This document shows, piece after piece, positions 1-5,998 of a DNA stretch of 6,824 nt. This DNA is from Niastella sp. GTDB lineage: Bacteria; Bacteroidota; Bacteroidia; Chitinophagales; Chitinophagaceae. The notes under the pieces were generated by a model. It was not told the DNA's origin. It made no database searches and saw only the letters and a program-made list of their open reading frames with translations. The stretch is taken from NCBI GenBank assembly GCA_021154515.1, contig JAJKIL010000176.1, positions 1-6,824 of the forward strand. The letters run 5' to 3'. The position numbers and the translations under genes were made by a program. How positions within the stretch are numbered: the first letter of the stretch is position 1; each line of letters starts with the position of its first letter.

Positions 1-96
1 GATCGTTGCTACGGTTTGGAAAGTGGTATTATTGAAATCGGCATCCGGGACACATTTCAGGCGCCGGTTTTTCAATACCGCCTGCAGGCAAGATAG
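1..96. other. Window-edge open stretch, possibly the end of an unidentified neighbouring gene
   Basis: Read forward from base 1, this stretch is open for 31 codons and stops with TAG at 94-96, so it could be the C-terminus of an upstream gene. The complementary minus-strand frame is also open from about position 117 to the edge. It has no ATG, only a possible TTG start near 79, so it could instead be the N-terminus of a divergent gene. Codons of the two frames are in register, which makes base-position bias uninformative. I recognise neither translation. It does not resemble DnaA or RecF, the usual dnaN neighbours in many other bacteria. Confidence 0.2.
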
Positions 97-104
97 TATA
101 TTTG
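97..104 (+). promoter_or_regulatory. Upstream -7 box candidate for dnaN (TATATTTG)
   Basis: The octamer TATATTTG is an exact match to the Bacteroidota sigma-A -7 consensus TAnnTTTG. It starts immediately after the TAG at 94-96 and 84 bp before the dnaN ATG. I see no clear TTTG -33 element at the usual distance, only a T-run at about 68-72, so it may be a weak distal promoter or chance. Confidence 0.3.
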
Positions 105-152
105 TGGATTTCGTGTTTTAAAAAAACCGGGTAAATTATTCAGTCATAACCC

Positions 153-160
153 TATATTTG
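153..160 (+). promoter_or_regulatory. Proximal -7 box of the dnaN promoter (TATATTTG)
   Basis: A second exact TAnnTTTG octamer sits 20 bp before the dnaN start codon. Transcription would begin around 166-169, giving a leader of only about 12-15 nt, which is common in this phylum. The -33 region is not well conserved. The identical octamer at 97-104 suggests tandem promoters. Confidence 0.5.
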
Positions 161-180
161 CTCAAATCTTAATCAGTTAT

Positions 181-1296
181 ATGAAGTTTATCGTTTCATC
201 TTCGGCTTTATTGAAACAATTACAACAGATTAGCGGGGTGATAAATGCCAATACAGTACTGCCGATTCTGGAAGATTTTTTGTTTGACGTACAAAAGAAT
301 CAACTGTCGGTGGTGGCAACCGATCTGGAAACGGTAATGAAAATTCAGTTGGAGGTGGAAGCGAAAGATACCGGCCGTGTTTGTATCCCGGCTAAAATAC
401 TGATGGATTCTTTAAAGAACATTCCTGAGCAACCACTCACTTTTAATATCGATAAGAATTACGCGGTTGAAATAACCAGCGACAACGGTAAGTATAAAGT
501 GATGGGTGAAAATCCCGATAACTTTCCCAAGGATCCGGTAATTGATGATACCAATTCTTTCACCATCGCCTCGGCTGCCCTGGTTACTGCCATCAACAAA
601 ACATTGTTTGCTGTTAGTAACGATGATCTGCGTCCGGCCATGACAGGGGTTTTCTTTGAAATGAATAAAGAAGGATTGCAATTTGTGGCAACTGATGCGC
701 ATCGCCTGGTTCGTTACAAACGCACCGATGTTAGCTGTCCTAAAACTGATTCCCTCATCGTTCCTAAAAAACCGCTTACGCTGTTAAAAGGCGCCATGCC
801 GGTGAATGAAGATGAACTCACTGTCAGCTATAACAGCAATCACCTGTTTGTAATTCATGGCACCACGCAGTTAAGCTGTCGCCTCATCGATGCCCGTTTC
901 CCTGATTACAAAGTAGTAATTCCTACAGATAACCCATATAAACTCACTGTAAACCGTACCGATTTCCAGGGCGCTTTACGTCGCGTTGGTATCTTCAGTA
1001 ATAAAAGCACCAACCAGGTTGTATTAAGCATCAGCGGCAGTCAGTTGCAACTGACAGCGCAGGACATCGATTTCTCATTTGAAGGTAATGAGCGCATGAA
1101 ATGTCAATACAATGGCGAAGACCTGCAGATCGCGTTCAACGCCAAATTCCTGATTGAAATGTTAGGTGCTACCGATACCGAAGATGTAACGGTTGAATTA
1201 TCTACTTCTACCAAAGCTGGTATCATCCGTCCAGGCGACCAGGATGATAATGAAGAACTGATGATGCTGGTAATGCCATTAATGCTGAACACCTGA
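181..1296 (+). CDS. dnaN: DNA polymerase III subunit beta (sliding clamp)
   Basis: This is the replication processivity clamp, a homodimeric ring that encircles DNA, tethers the replicative polymerase and serves as a docking hub for repair and initiation-control proteins. The 371 residues match the usual length and show three repeated clamp domains (about 1-120, 128-247 and 250-371). Recognisable motifs are the N-terminal MKFIVSSSALLKQLQQ, ATDLE (46-50), DNFP (113-116), LRPAMTGV (150-157), ATDAHRLVRYKR (170-181), RLIDARFPDY (234-243) and the C-terminal MLVMPLML (362-369), which lies against the hydrophobic partner-binding pocket. The ATG at 181 begins exactly at the family's canonical N-terminus. 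No Shine-Dalgarno sequence precedes it. The gene is probably transcribed alone, since an intrinsic terminator follows and neither dnaA nor recF is adjacent in the window. The assignment is secure. Confidence 0.98.
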   Translation: MKFIVSSSALLKQLQQISGVINANTVLPILEDFLFDVQKNQLSVVATDLETVMKIQLEVEAKDTGRVCIPAKILMDSLKNIPEQPLTFNIDKNYAVEITSDNGKYKVMGENPDNFPKDPVIDDTNSFTIASAALVTAINKTLFAVSNDDLRPAMTGVFFEMNKEGLQFVATDAHRLVRYKRTDVSCPKTDSLIVPKKPLTLLKGAMPVNEDELTVSYNSNHLFVIHGTTQLSCRLIDARFPDYKVVIPTDNPYKLTVNRTDFQGALRRVGIFSNKSTNQVVLSISGSQLQLTAQDIDFSFEGNERMKCQYNGEDLQIAFNAKFLIEMLGATDTEDVTVELSTSTKAGIIRPGDQDDNEELMMLVMPLMLNT

Positions 1297-1501
1297 TCGC
1301 TATTTTTATATATCTTGTTTTTCATACAACAAAACCCTCCCGGACAAGCCTGGAGGGTTTTTTAATTTAATCGCTACAAAAAGTAAAAAGTGAAATACTT
1401 AAATGATAAAGTGATAGTGAAATTTTATATCTGTGCTTCCTATCCCAAAAATGGAGTAGATCGGAATTTTAGTCGTAAATTATGGGTAAACGATTGGCTC
1501 C
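1297..1501. other. Intergenic region between dnaN and the desaturase-family gene
   Basis: This 205-bp AT-rich stretch holds the dnaN terminator in its first third. The remainder shows only a near-match to the -7 box, TATATCTG at 1426-1433, about 70 bp before the next start codon; it has one mismatch to TAnnTTTG and no convincing -33 element. A short open frame beginning at 1390 runs through it into the next gene in a different frame and looks non-coding. Confidence 0.6.
1331..1364 (+). terminator. Intrinsic terminator after dnaN
   Basis: AAAACCCTCC (1331-1340) pairs with GGAGGGTTTT (1352-1361), giving a 10-bp stem with an 11-nt loop (1341-1351) and a T-tract running to 1363. It lies 35 bp after the dnaN stop codon. 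The A-run before the stem means it could also act on minus-strand transcripts. Confidence 0.9.
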
Positions 1502-2320
1502 ATGGAAGCTTTTATGAACTTTTGGGAGAATATTGCCTCCTGGCAACGAATGGCCATTTTACTGGGTGGAATGATCTTCTTTTGGCTGATTGAAGGCTAT
1601 TATCCGCTTTTTAAATTCTCCTGGAAACGGTATAAACACGCCGGCGTAAACCTGGTTTTTCTTACCACCACTGTTATCCTGAATATCCTGTTAGGATCAA
1701 TCACCATTCTCGCCTGCAGATGGGTAACCAACCATCATGTTGGATTATTGTATCTGTTCAACCTGCCGTTATGGGCCAGGATAATTATCGGCTTGCTGTT
1801 TATGGATTTTTTTGCGCAGTATGCTCCGCATTACCTGATGCATAAAATAAAATTCATGTGGAAGTTTCATATGATCCACCACAGCGATACCAAGGTTGAT
1901 GTTACTACCGGCACCCGGCACCACCCGGGTGAATGGATCTGGAGAGAATGTTTTACCATTATAGGCGTATATGTAATGGGACTTTCTATTGGCATGTATT
2001 TCCTGTACCGCAGTGTGTCGGCTATTTTTACCCATTTCAATCACGCTAACATCAGGGTACCGCTCTGGCTCGATAAGCCTATCAGCTGGGTCTTCGTTTC
2101 TCCCAACATGCACAAGGTGCACCACCATTACAAACGCCCGTTCACCGATACCAATTATGCCAACATCTTTTCGTTGTGGGACCGGCTTTTTGGCACGTTT
2201 GCCTACGCTGATCCTAAACAATTACAATATGGATTAGATGTATTAGAGGGTAAGCCCGATGAAAGTTTGGGTTATCAGCTAAAACTTCCCTTTAATAAAA
2301 ATATTAAAACAGATTACTAG
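1502..2320 (+). CDS. Sterol desaturase / fatty acid hydroxylase family membrane protein
   Basis: This is a member of the fatty acid hydroxylase superfamily: integral-membrane, non-haem di-iron oxygenases that hydroxylate or desaturate lipids. The 272 residues carry the diagnostic histidine clusters H110-x3-H114 (HYLMH), H123-x2-H126-H127 (HMIHH), H140-H141 (RHHPGE), H178-x2-H181 (HFNH) and H204-x2-H207-H208 (HKVHH), enough to build the di-iron site. Hydrophobic membrane segments lie at about 15-30, 50-72, 90-106 and 151-173. The C-terminal part after the last histidine cluster (SLWDRLFGTF and onward) is also typical of the family. The substrate is not readable: sterol, carotenoid, alkylglycerol and fatty-acyl substrates all occur. 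A second in-frame ATG at 1514 (M5) is an equally possible start; neither has a ribosome binding site. The TAG stop overlaps a tandem repeat shared with the convergent gene. Confidence 0.9.
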   Translation: MEAFMNFWENIASWQRMAILLGGMIFFWLIEGYYPLFKFSWKRYKHAGVNLVFLTTTVILNILLGSITILACRWVTNHHVGLLYLFNLPLWARIIIGLLFMDFFAQYAPHYLMHKIKFMWKFHMIHHSDTKVDVTTGTRHHPGEWIWRECFTIIGVYVMGLSIGMYFLYRSVSAIFTHFNHANIRVPLWLDKPISWVFVSPNMHKVHHHYKRPFTDTNYANIFSLWDRLFGTFAYADPKQLQYGLDVLEGKPDESLGYQLKLPFNKNIKTDY

Positions 2321-2351
2321 TTAACTGGTCAACTCGTTAACTGGTCAACTA
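2318..2351. repeat. Two 16-bp tandem repeats forming a 34-bp quasi-palindrome between convergent genes
   Basis: AGTTAACTGGTCAACT (2319-2334) is followed directly by CGTTAACTGGTCAACT (2335-2350), identical at 15 of 16 positions. The whole block 2318-2351 is also a dyad: folding it end to end gives 12 Watson-Crick pairs, two G-T pairs and two mismatches, with almost no loop. Each unit alone is a smaller imperfect dyad. The left end supplies the TAG stop of the + strand desaturase-family gene, and the right end supplies the TAG stop of the minus-strand transglutaminase gene. A bidirectional terminator role is plausible. A T-rich stretch follows at a short distance on the minus-strand side (about 2291-2310), but no T-tract follows on the + side. 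Confidence 0.85.
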
Positions 2352-3320
2352 TTGTTGCTGCTGTTGCTGAATCATCTCCATGTACCTTCTATAAGAGTTC
2401 TCATCACTTTTTTGCTCCCCGTTCGTATTGGGCTGGGTTGCTAATATAGTGGCCTGGTCATCCTGAATATGGCCATCCTCATAACTTACCGATACGCCCA
2501 CTTCCAGGTTGTGATTGCTGGTGCCTTTATAGGTTCCTTTTACCGGTGAACAATCGCCGAAGTTACGGCCAACAGCCAGGCGAACATGCAGGTCGTTTAC
2601 AAAACAATTATTGGTGGGGTCTAAACCTAGCCAGCCATAATAGGGAATATAGGCTTCCACCCAGGCATGGGTGGCGCCTTCACCCCGCATACCATTGCGG
2701 TTCGGACAAACATACCCGCTTACATAGCGGGCGGGAATGCCGGTCATCCGCAGCATAACCAGTAAAATATGGGCAAAATCCTGGCATACGCCGGCTTTCA
2801 GCTTCCATATTTCATCAGGGGTTGTTTCTACATTCGTTACCCCTTTTATATATTGAAATTCCCTGTAAACATATTCATTCAGTTTTTGCGCGGCGGTCAG
2901 CGGCGTAACCTGCAAATATTGGCCAACCGGGGTATCGCGTTTTATCTCGTCTATTGCTTCACACGATTCCTGTTTCAGAAAATCAATAAACGGCACCTGG
3001 TGCCTGAAGGCCTGTAAACTATTCCATTGTTCTTCTTTTGGTGTGGCGTCTACAGGCAGTGGCCTTGCTTTCGTAACCACTTCAATTTTTGAGTCTATCT
3101 TCAACTCGGTATGGGCATCGGCAAACATAAAGGAGCCCACTTCGTTGCCATAATAATCTTTATATATATCCACGGTCGGCTCGCCGGTAATGGTAAGGTC
3201 CTGTTTTAGTACTGTCTGGTAATCATCTTTTACAGGGAACAAAATGATCTGGTTGGCACTGTCTCGAACCGAAACCTCGTATGTATACCTGGTAACGTGA
3301 TGAATTTTGAATTGTGGCAT
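2349..3320 (-). CDS. Transglutaminase-like cysteine peptidase family protein
   Basis: This protein of the transglutaminase-like superfamily is probably a cytoplasmic cysteine protease, amidase or acyltransferase, since no signal peptide is seen. From the preferred start MPQFKIHHVTRYTYE it has 323 residues. An N-terminal beta-rich domain spans about 1-90 and the papain-like core about 140-245. The catalytic triad appears intact: C179 in AGVCQDFAH, H218 in THAWVEAY and D234 in GLDPTNN. The family's GRNFGDCSPVKGTYKG segment follows at about 251-266. A longer reading from an ATG at 3374 adds 18 hydrophobic residues and overlaps the alpha-E gene by 22 bp. I reject it because MPQFKIHHVTRYTYE matches where relatives begin. 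The C-terminus ends in six glutamines encoded by CAG/CAA codons directly against the tandem repeat. It is the last gene of the minus-strand cluster, 32 bp after the alpha-E gene. The family is clear; the substrate is unknown. Confidence 0.92.
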   Translation of the reverse strand: MPQFKIHHVTRYTYEVSVRDSANQIILFPVKDDYQTVLKQDLTITGEPTVDIYKDYYGNEVGSFMFADAHTELKIDSKIEVVTKARPLPVDATPKEEQWNSLQAFRHQVPFIDFLKQESCEAIDEIKRDTPVGQYLQVTPLTAAQKLNEYVYREFQYIKGVTNVETTPDEIWKLKAGVCQDFAHILLVMLRMTGIPARYVSGYVCPNRNGMRGEGATHAWVEAYIPYYGWLGLDPTNNCFVNDLHVRLAVGRNFGDCSPVKGTYKGTSNHNLEVGVSVSYEDGHIQDDQATILATQPNTNGEQKSDENSYRRYMEMIQQQQQQ

Positions 3321-3326
3321 GGTTGG

Positions 3327-3334
3327 CAAAAATA
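3327..3334 (-). promoter_or_regulatory. Possible internal -7 box before the transglutaminase gene (TATTTTTG)
   Basis: Read on the minus strand, TATTTTTG fits TAnnTTTG and lies 6 bp before the preferred start codon, in the 32-bp gap after the alpha-E gene. It would give a virtually leaderless transcript. No -33 element is seen at normal spacing, so the gene may simply be read through from the genes upstream. Confidence 0.2.
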
Positions 3335-3352
3335 CGAAACTCTGTATTGGAT

Positions 3353-4288
3353 TTAAGAATATGCAAAACAACACTGATTCAGCGCATTGGCAATGGCGTA
3401 CAGGTCATTTTTAATGTCTATCAAATATTGATGCAGGTTTTGACTGATGATGGTATCTGCTGTTGAATACCGCACCTTGCTCAGCAGTTTGCCGATCATA
3501 AAATCGAGCTGCTGATAATTGTTCACCTGGCCTTCCTGCTTCAGCCGATCAAAATACCGTTGCAGCCTGGTAATGGAATATATAATGGAGCGGGGAAAAT
3601 GATTGTTCAGCACTACCTGTTCCACTACATTGCGGGCCTCAAAGCCCGACCGATACGTTTTCAGGTATAATTCATACCCGGCTATGCTTAATAATAAATA
3701 CTTCCAGTAAGGGGCGTCGGCCACCCGATCCATAACATACTGGTTGTTTATGAACCGCACATTCAACAGGTCAACCGATAAAATAGCGCGTTCCAGAAAT
3801 TTGCCAATGTTCATAAAAGAATAGCCCTCGCCACGCGACATGGTGATATCAGCCGTTCCGTAATACAATAATCCCTGTTTTATTAACACATCCAGGATGG
3901 TAATAGGATCATCTTTTTGTAACCAGTTGGGCAGCCAGTCTTCTTTGGTGGTATGATAATAATCGTTCAAACATTGCCACAGTTCTTTGGTGATGTGGTC
4001 CTGCACGCTACGGGCATTTTCACGGGCGTGGGTTACAATATTTACAATGGCGTTTGGATTGCTTTTGTCGGCTACAATGAATTGCAGAATGCCGCGCGGG
4101 TTTGTTTCCAACTGTTTGGCTTCTGCCTCTTCCAGATAGGTGAACAGCCGCAACACCGGTTTCCAGGAAAAATCGTAGACGCTGTCCTGCGAATACATAT
4201 AATTGACCTTTAGCATTCGCAAAATACCATCGCTGCGTTCAATATAACGGCTCATCCAGTATAAACTATCGGCTACTCTACTAAGCAT
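3353..4288 (-). CDS. Alpha-E domain-containing protein
   Basis: This is an alpha-helical protein of the alpha-E (DUF403) family, which occurs almost only beside, or fused to, circularly permuted ATP-grasp proteins. Its biochemical role is unproven; a helper or substrate-handling role for the ATP-grasp enzyme is the usual suggestion. The 311 residues match family length. The start is fixed by the hallmark N-terminus LSRVADSLYWMSRYIERSD (2-20). Other family landmarks are ARENARSVQDHI (88-99), GKFLERA (162-168) and FPRSIIYSI (231-239). The N-terminal SRYIER and the central GKFLERA are similar helices and suggest an internal duplication of a helical unit. There is no signal peptide or membrane segment. 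It lies between the ATP-grasp gene (131 bp upstream) and the transglutaminase gene (32 bp downstream) on the same strand, and I infer cotranscription with at least the latter. Confidence 0.93.
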   Translation of the reverse strand: MLSRVADSLYWMSRYIERSDGILRMLKVNYMYSQDSVYDFSWKPVLRLFTYLEEAEAKQLETNPRGILQFIVADKSNPNAIVNIVTHARENARSVQDHITKELWQCLNDYYHTTKEDWLPNWLQKDDPITILDVLIKQGLLYYGTADITMSRGEGYSFMNIGKFLERAILSVDLLNVRFINNQYVMDRVADAPYWKYLLLSIAGYELYLKTYRSGFEARNVVEQVVLNNHFPRSIIYSITRLQRYFDRLKQEGQVNNYQQLDFMIGKLLSKVRYSTADTIISQNLHQYLIDIKNDLYAIANALNQCCFAYS

Positions 4289-4419
4289 CTAAAAAACCAG
4301 TTTATTGTTTAAAGTGTATGATTTGTGGATCTATTAAACTGTTCCAGGTTGCAAGTTTCAGGTTCCATGGTGCCGGTTACCAGCTTCGACAAGGTATGCC
4401 GCGCAGTGGCATTCACCAT
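4289..4419. other. Gap within the minus-strand cluster, with short degenerate repeats
   Basis: This 131-bp gap separates the ATP-grasp stop from the alpha-E start. It contains TTCCAGGTT (4342-4350) and TTTCAGGTT (4356-4364), 8 of 9 bases identical and 14 bp apart, and the surrounding sequence 4341-4367 is built from the same CAGGTT/TTCCA pieces. I found no TAnnTTTG box on the minus strand and no convincing hairpin plus T-tract, so I cannot tell whether transcription is interrupted here. No coding sequence is evident. Confidence 0.5.
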
Positions 4420-5868
4420 TCACGATGACAACACCCACGTATCCTTACTTCCCCCGCCCTGTGATGAATTTACCACCAGCGACCCTTCACGCAATGCCAC
4501 GCGGGTTAAACCGCCCGGAACGATCTCAATACCATCTGGCCCGCACAAGGCATAGGGTCGCAGGTCAACCCGGCGGGGTTGCAATTTTCCCTGCATATAA
4601 CAGGGCGCCGACGACAAACTGATAATAGGTTGTGCAATAAACTGGCGTGGGTCTTTTTTAATGGCCGCACAGTATTCTTTTATTTCTTCTTCACTCGCTG
4701 TATTGCCCATTAACATTCCATAACCACCGCTTTCGTTGGTTTTCTTCACCACCATGTTGGTAATGTTGTTGAAAACATATTCACGGTGTTCTGCATCCTC
4801 TAACCGATAGGTGGGTACATTTTTTAAAATGGGTTCTTCATTCAGGTAATAGCGGATCATATCGGGCACATAACAATAAATGGCCTTGTCATCAGCTACC
4901 CCATTGCCTACCGCATTTACAATAGCTACATTCCCTTTCCGGTAGGCGCTCATTAATCCTGAAACGCCCAGTACGCTGTTGGGATTAAAAGACAGCGGGT
5001 CCAGGAACTCATCATCAACCCGGCGGTAAATAACATCCACCTGTTGCAACCCAAACGTGGTTTTCATATATACCCGGTGGTTATCCACAACCAGGTCACT
5101 CCCTTCTACCAGTTCTACCCCCATTAACCGGGCCAGGGTGGTATGTTCAAAATATGCAGAATTATAAATACCGGGAGTTAATAATACAATAGTAGGGTTG
5201 GCTATTTGCCGGGGCGATAATGAAACCAGGTTCTTGTGTAAAATATTAGGATATTCTATTACACTTCGTACGTTGTTCTGTGGCAGCAGATCGGGGAAAA
5301 TGCGTTTGGTGATCTCCCGGTTCTCCAACATATAACTTACCCCGCTTGGCGTTCGCAGGTTATCTTCCAGAATATAAAACGACCCATCGTTATTGCGAAT
5401 AAGATCGATACCGGCAATATGCACATACAGATCATATGGCACCTGCAGGTTGTACATTTCGCGTAAATAATGCGGACAGCTGTATATCATGTCAATGGGC
5501 ACTACCCCATCCTTCAATATAAACTGGTTGTGGTATACGTCCTTCAAAAACAGGTTCAGGGCCTTCAGCCGTTGTTTGATGCCCTTTTCAATATGGTCCC
5601 ATTCGGTTGCGGTAATAATGCGGGGAATAATGTCGAACGGAAAGATCTTTTCAATGCCTTCGCCGCTGCTGTAAACGGTGAATGTAATACCCTGGCTCAT
5701 GAACAATCGTTTAGCCAGTTCTTCTTTTTTATTCAGCTCTTCCAGGTCGAGCTGCTGCATAAATTCCACCACCCGCTGGTATTGCTCCCGTACAGACGAT
5801 TCCCTGTACATTTCATCCCAGGTATTGGTATCTACATAATAGGTCTTTAGCAATTCGGTAGCTTGCAT
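4420..5868 (-). CDS. Circularly permuted ATP-grasp type 2 protein (predicted amide-bond ligase)
   Basis: This protein belongs to the circularly permuted ATP-grasp family (DUF404/DUF407 type), predicted to activate a carboxylate with ATP and form an amide or peptide bond. No reaction is demonstrated for most members. At 482 residues it is full length. Conserved blocks in order are YILEDNLRTPSGVSYMLENR (165-184), VIYRRVDDEFLDP (279-291), NAVGNGVADDKAIYCYVPD (318-336), VVKKTNESGGYGM (373-385), RRVDLRPYALCG (432-443), VPGGLTRVAL (450-459) and the family's C-terminal signature VNSSQGGGSKDTWVL (466-480). The acidic DDEF and EDN residues and K375/K376 are candidates for metal and nucleotide binding. 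No signal peptide is seen, so it is presumably cytosolic. The ATG at 5868 gives the expected N-terminus. It is the first gene of the cluster, divergent from kdsB, with a good -7 box upstream. The nearest experimentally studied relatives by fold are peptide-forming ATP-grasp ligases; glutathionylspermidine-synthase-like enzymes are a related alternative. Confidence 0.94.
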   Translation of the reverse strand: MQATELLKTYYVDTNTWDEMYRESSVREQYQRVVEFMQQLDLEELNKKEELAKRLFMSQGITFTVYSSGEGIEKIFPFDIIPRIITATEWDHIEKGIKQRLKALNLFLKDVYHNQFILKDGVVPIDMIYSCPHYLREMYNLQVPYDLYVHIAGIDLIRNNDGSFYILEDNLRTPSGVSYMLENREITKRIFPDLLPQNNVRSVIEYPNILHKNLVSLSPRQIANPTIVLLTPGIYNSAYFEHTTLARLMGVELVEGSDLVVDNHRVYMKTTFGLQQVDVIYRRVDDEFLDPLSFNPNSVLGVSGLMSAYRKGNVAIVNAVGNGVADDKAIYCYVPDMIRYYLNEEPILKNVPTYRLEDAEHREYVFNNITNMVVKKTNESGGYGMLMGNTASEEEIKEYCAAIKKDPRQFIAQPIISLSSAPCYMQGKLQPRRVDLRPYALCGPDGIEIVPGGLTRVALREGSLVVNSSQGGGSKDTWVLSS

Positions 5869-5935
5869 ACAGAGTAGTTTTGGTGTTCTTAAATGCTGGC
5901 AGGCAAATCGCTGGAGTGAAAAAACGGGTTCCTTC

Positions 5936-5943
5936 CAAATATA
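5936..5943 (-). promoter_or_regulatory. -7 box of the ATP-grasp / alpha-E / transglutaminase cluster (TATATTTG)
   Basis: Minus-strand TATATTTG is an exact match to TAnnTTTG and lies 67 bp before the ATP-grasp start codon, predicting a leader of about 60 nt. A TTG occurs upstream, but about 27 bp away, longer than the normal -33 spacing. It lies in the 130-bp divergent region shared with kdsB. Confidence 0.5.
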
Positions 5944-5985
5944 ATGAAATGACTGCGTTTATCCTTCATTCAAGTCGGCTTTTCT

Positions 5986-5993
5986 TATCTTTA
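5986..5993 (+). promoter_or_regulatory. Possible kdsB -7 box (TATCTTTA)
   Basis: TATCTTTA matches TAnnTTTG at all fixed positions but the last and ends 5 bp before the kdsB ATG, predicting a leaderless or nearly leaderless mRNA. The absence of any Shine-Dalgarno sequence fits this, but the -33 element is unclear. Confidence 0.35.
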
Positions 5994-5998
5994 TCCCG

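Noticed and set aside
1..180. Replication origin next to dnaN
   Set aside because: No DnaA-box cluster (TTATCCACA-type) is present and dnaA is not adjacent; in Bacteroidota dnaN often lies away from the origin.
1390..1593. 67-codon forward open frame before and overlapping the desaturase-family gene
   Set aside because: It overlaps 92 bp of a well-supported gene in another frame, resembles no family I know, and has no ribosome binding site or promoter of its own.
1769..2221. 150-codon minus-strand open frame inside the desaturase-family gene
   Set aside because: It lies wholly antisense to the histidine-motif region of a clear gene, and its translation has no recognisable domain; it is a shadow of the coding strand.
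4325..4622. Forward open frames (76 and 65 codons) at the end of the ATP-grasp gene
   Set aside because: They overlap the conserved C-terminal signature of the ATP-grasp protein on the other strand and have no support of their own.
5470..5850. 126-codon forward open frame antisense to the ATP-grasp gene
   Set aside because: It lies entirely within a conserved gene on the other strand, is rich in Phe/His/Val as expected of a complement reading, and shows no family match.
5869..5998. Possible small RNA or riboswitch in the divergent region between the ATP-grasp gene and kdsB
   Set aside because: I found promoter-like boxes but no stable hairpin, terminator or conserved riboswitch core.
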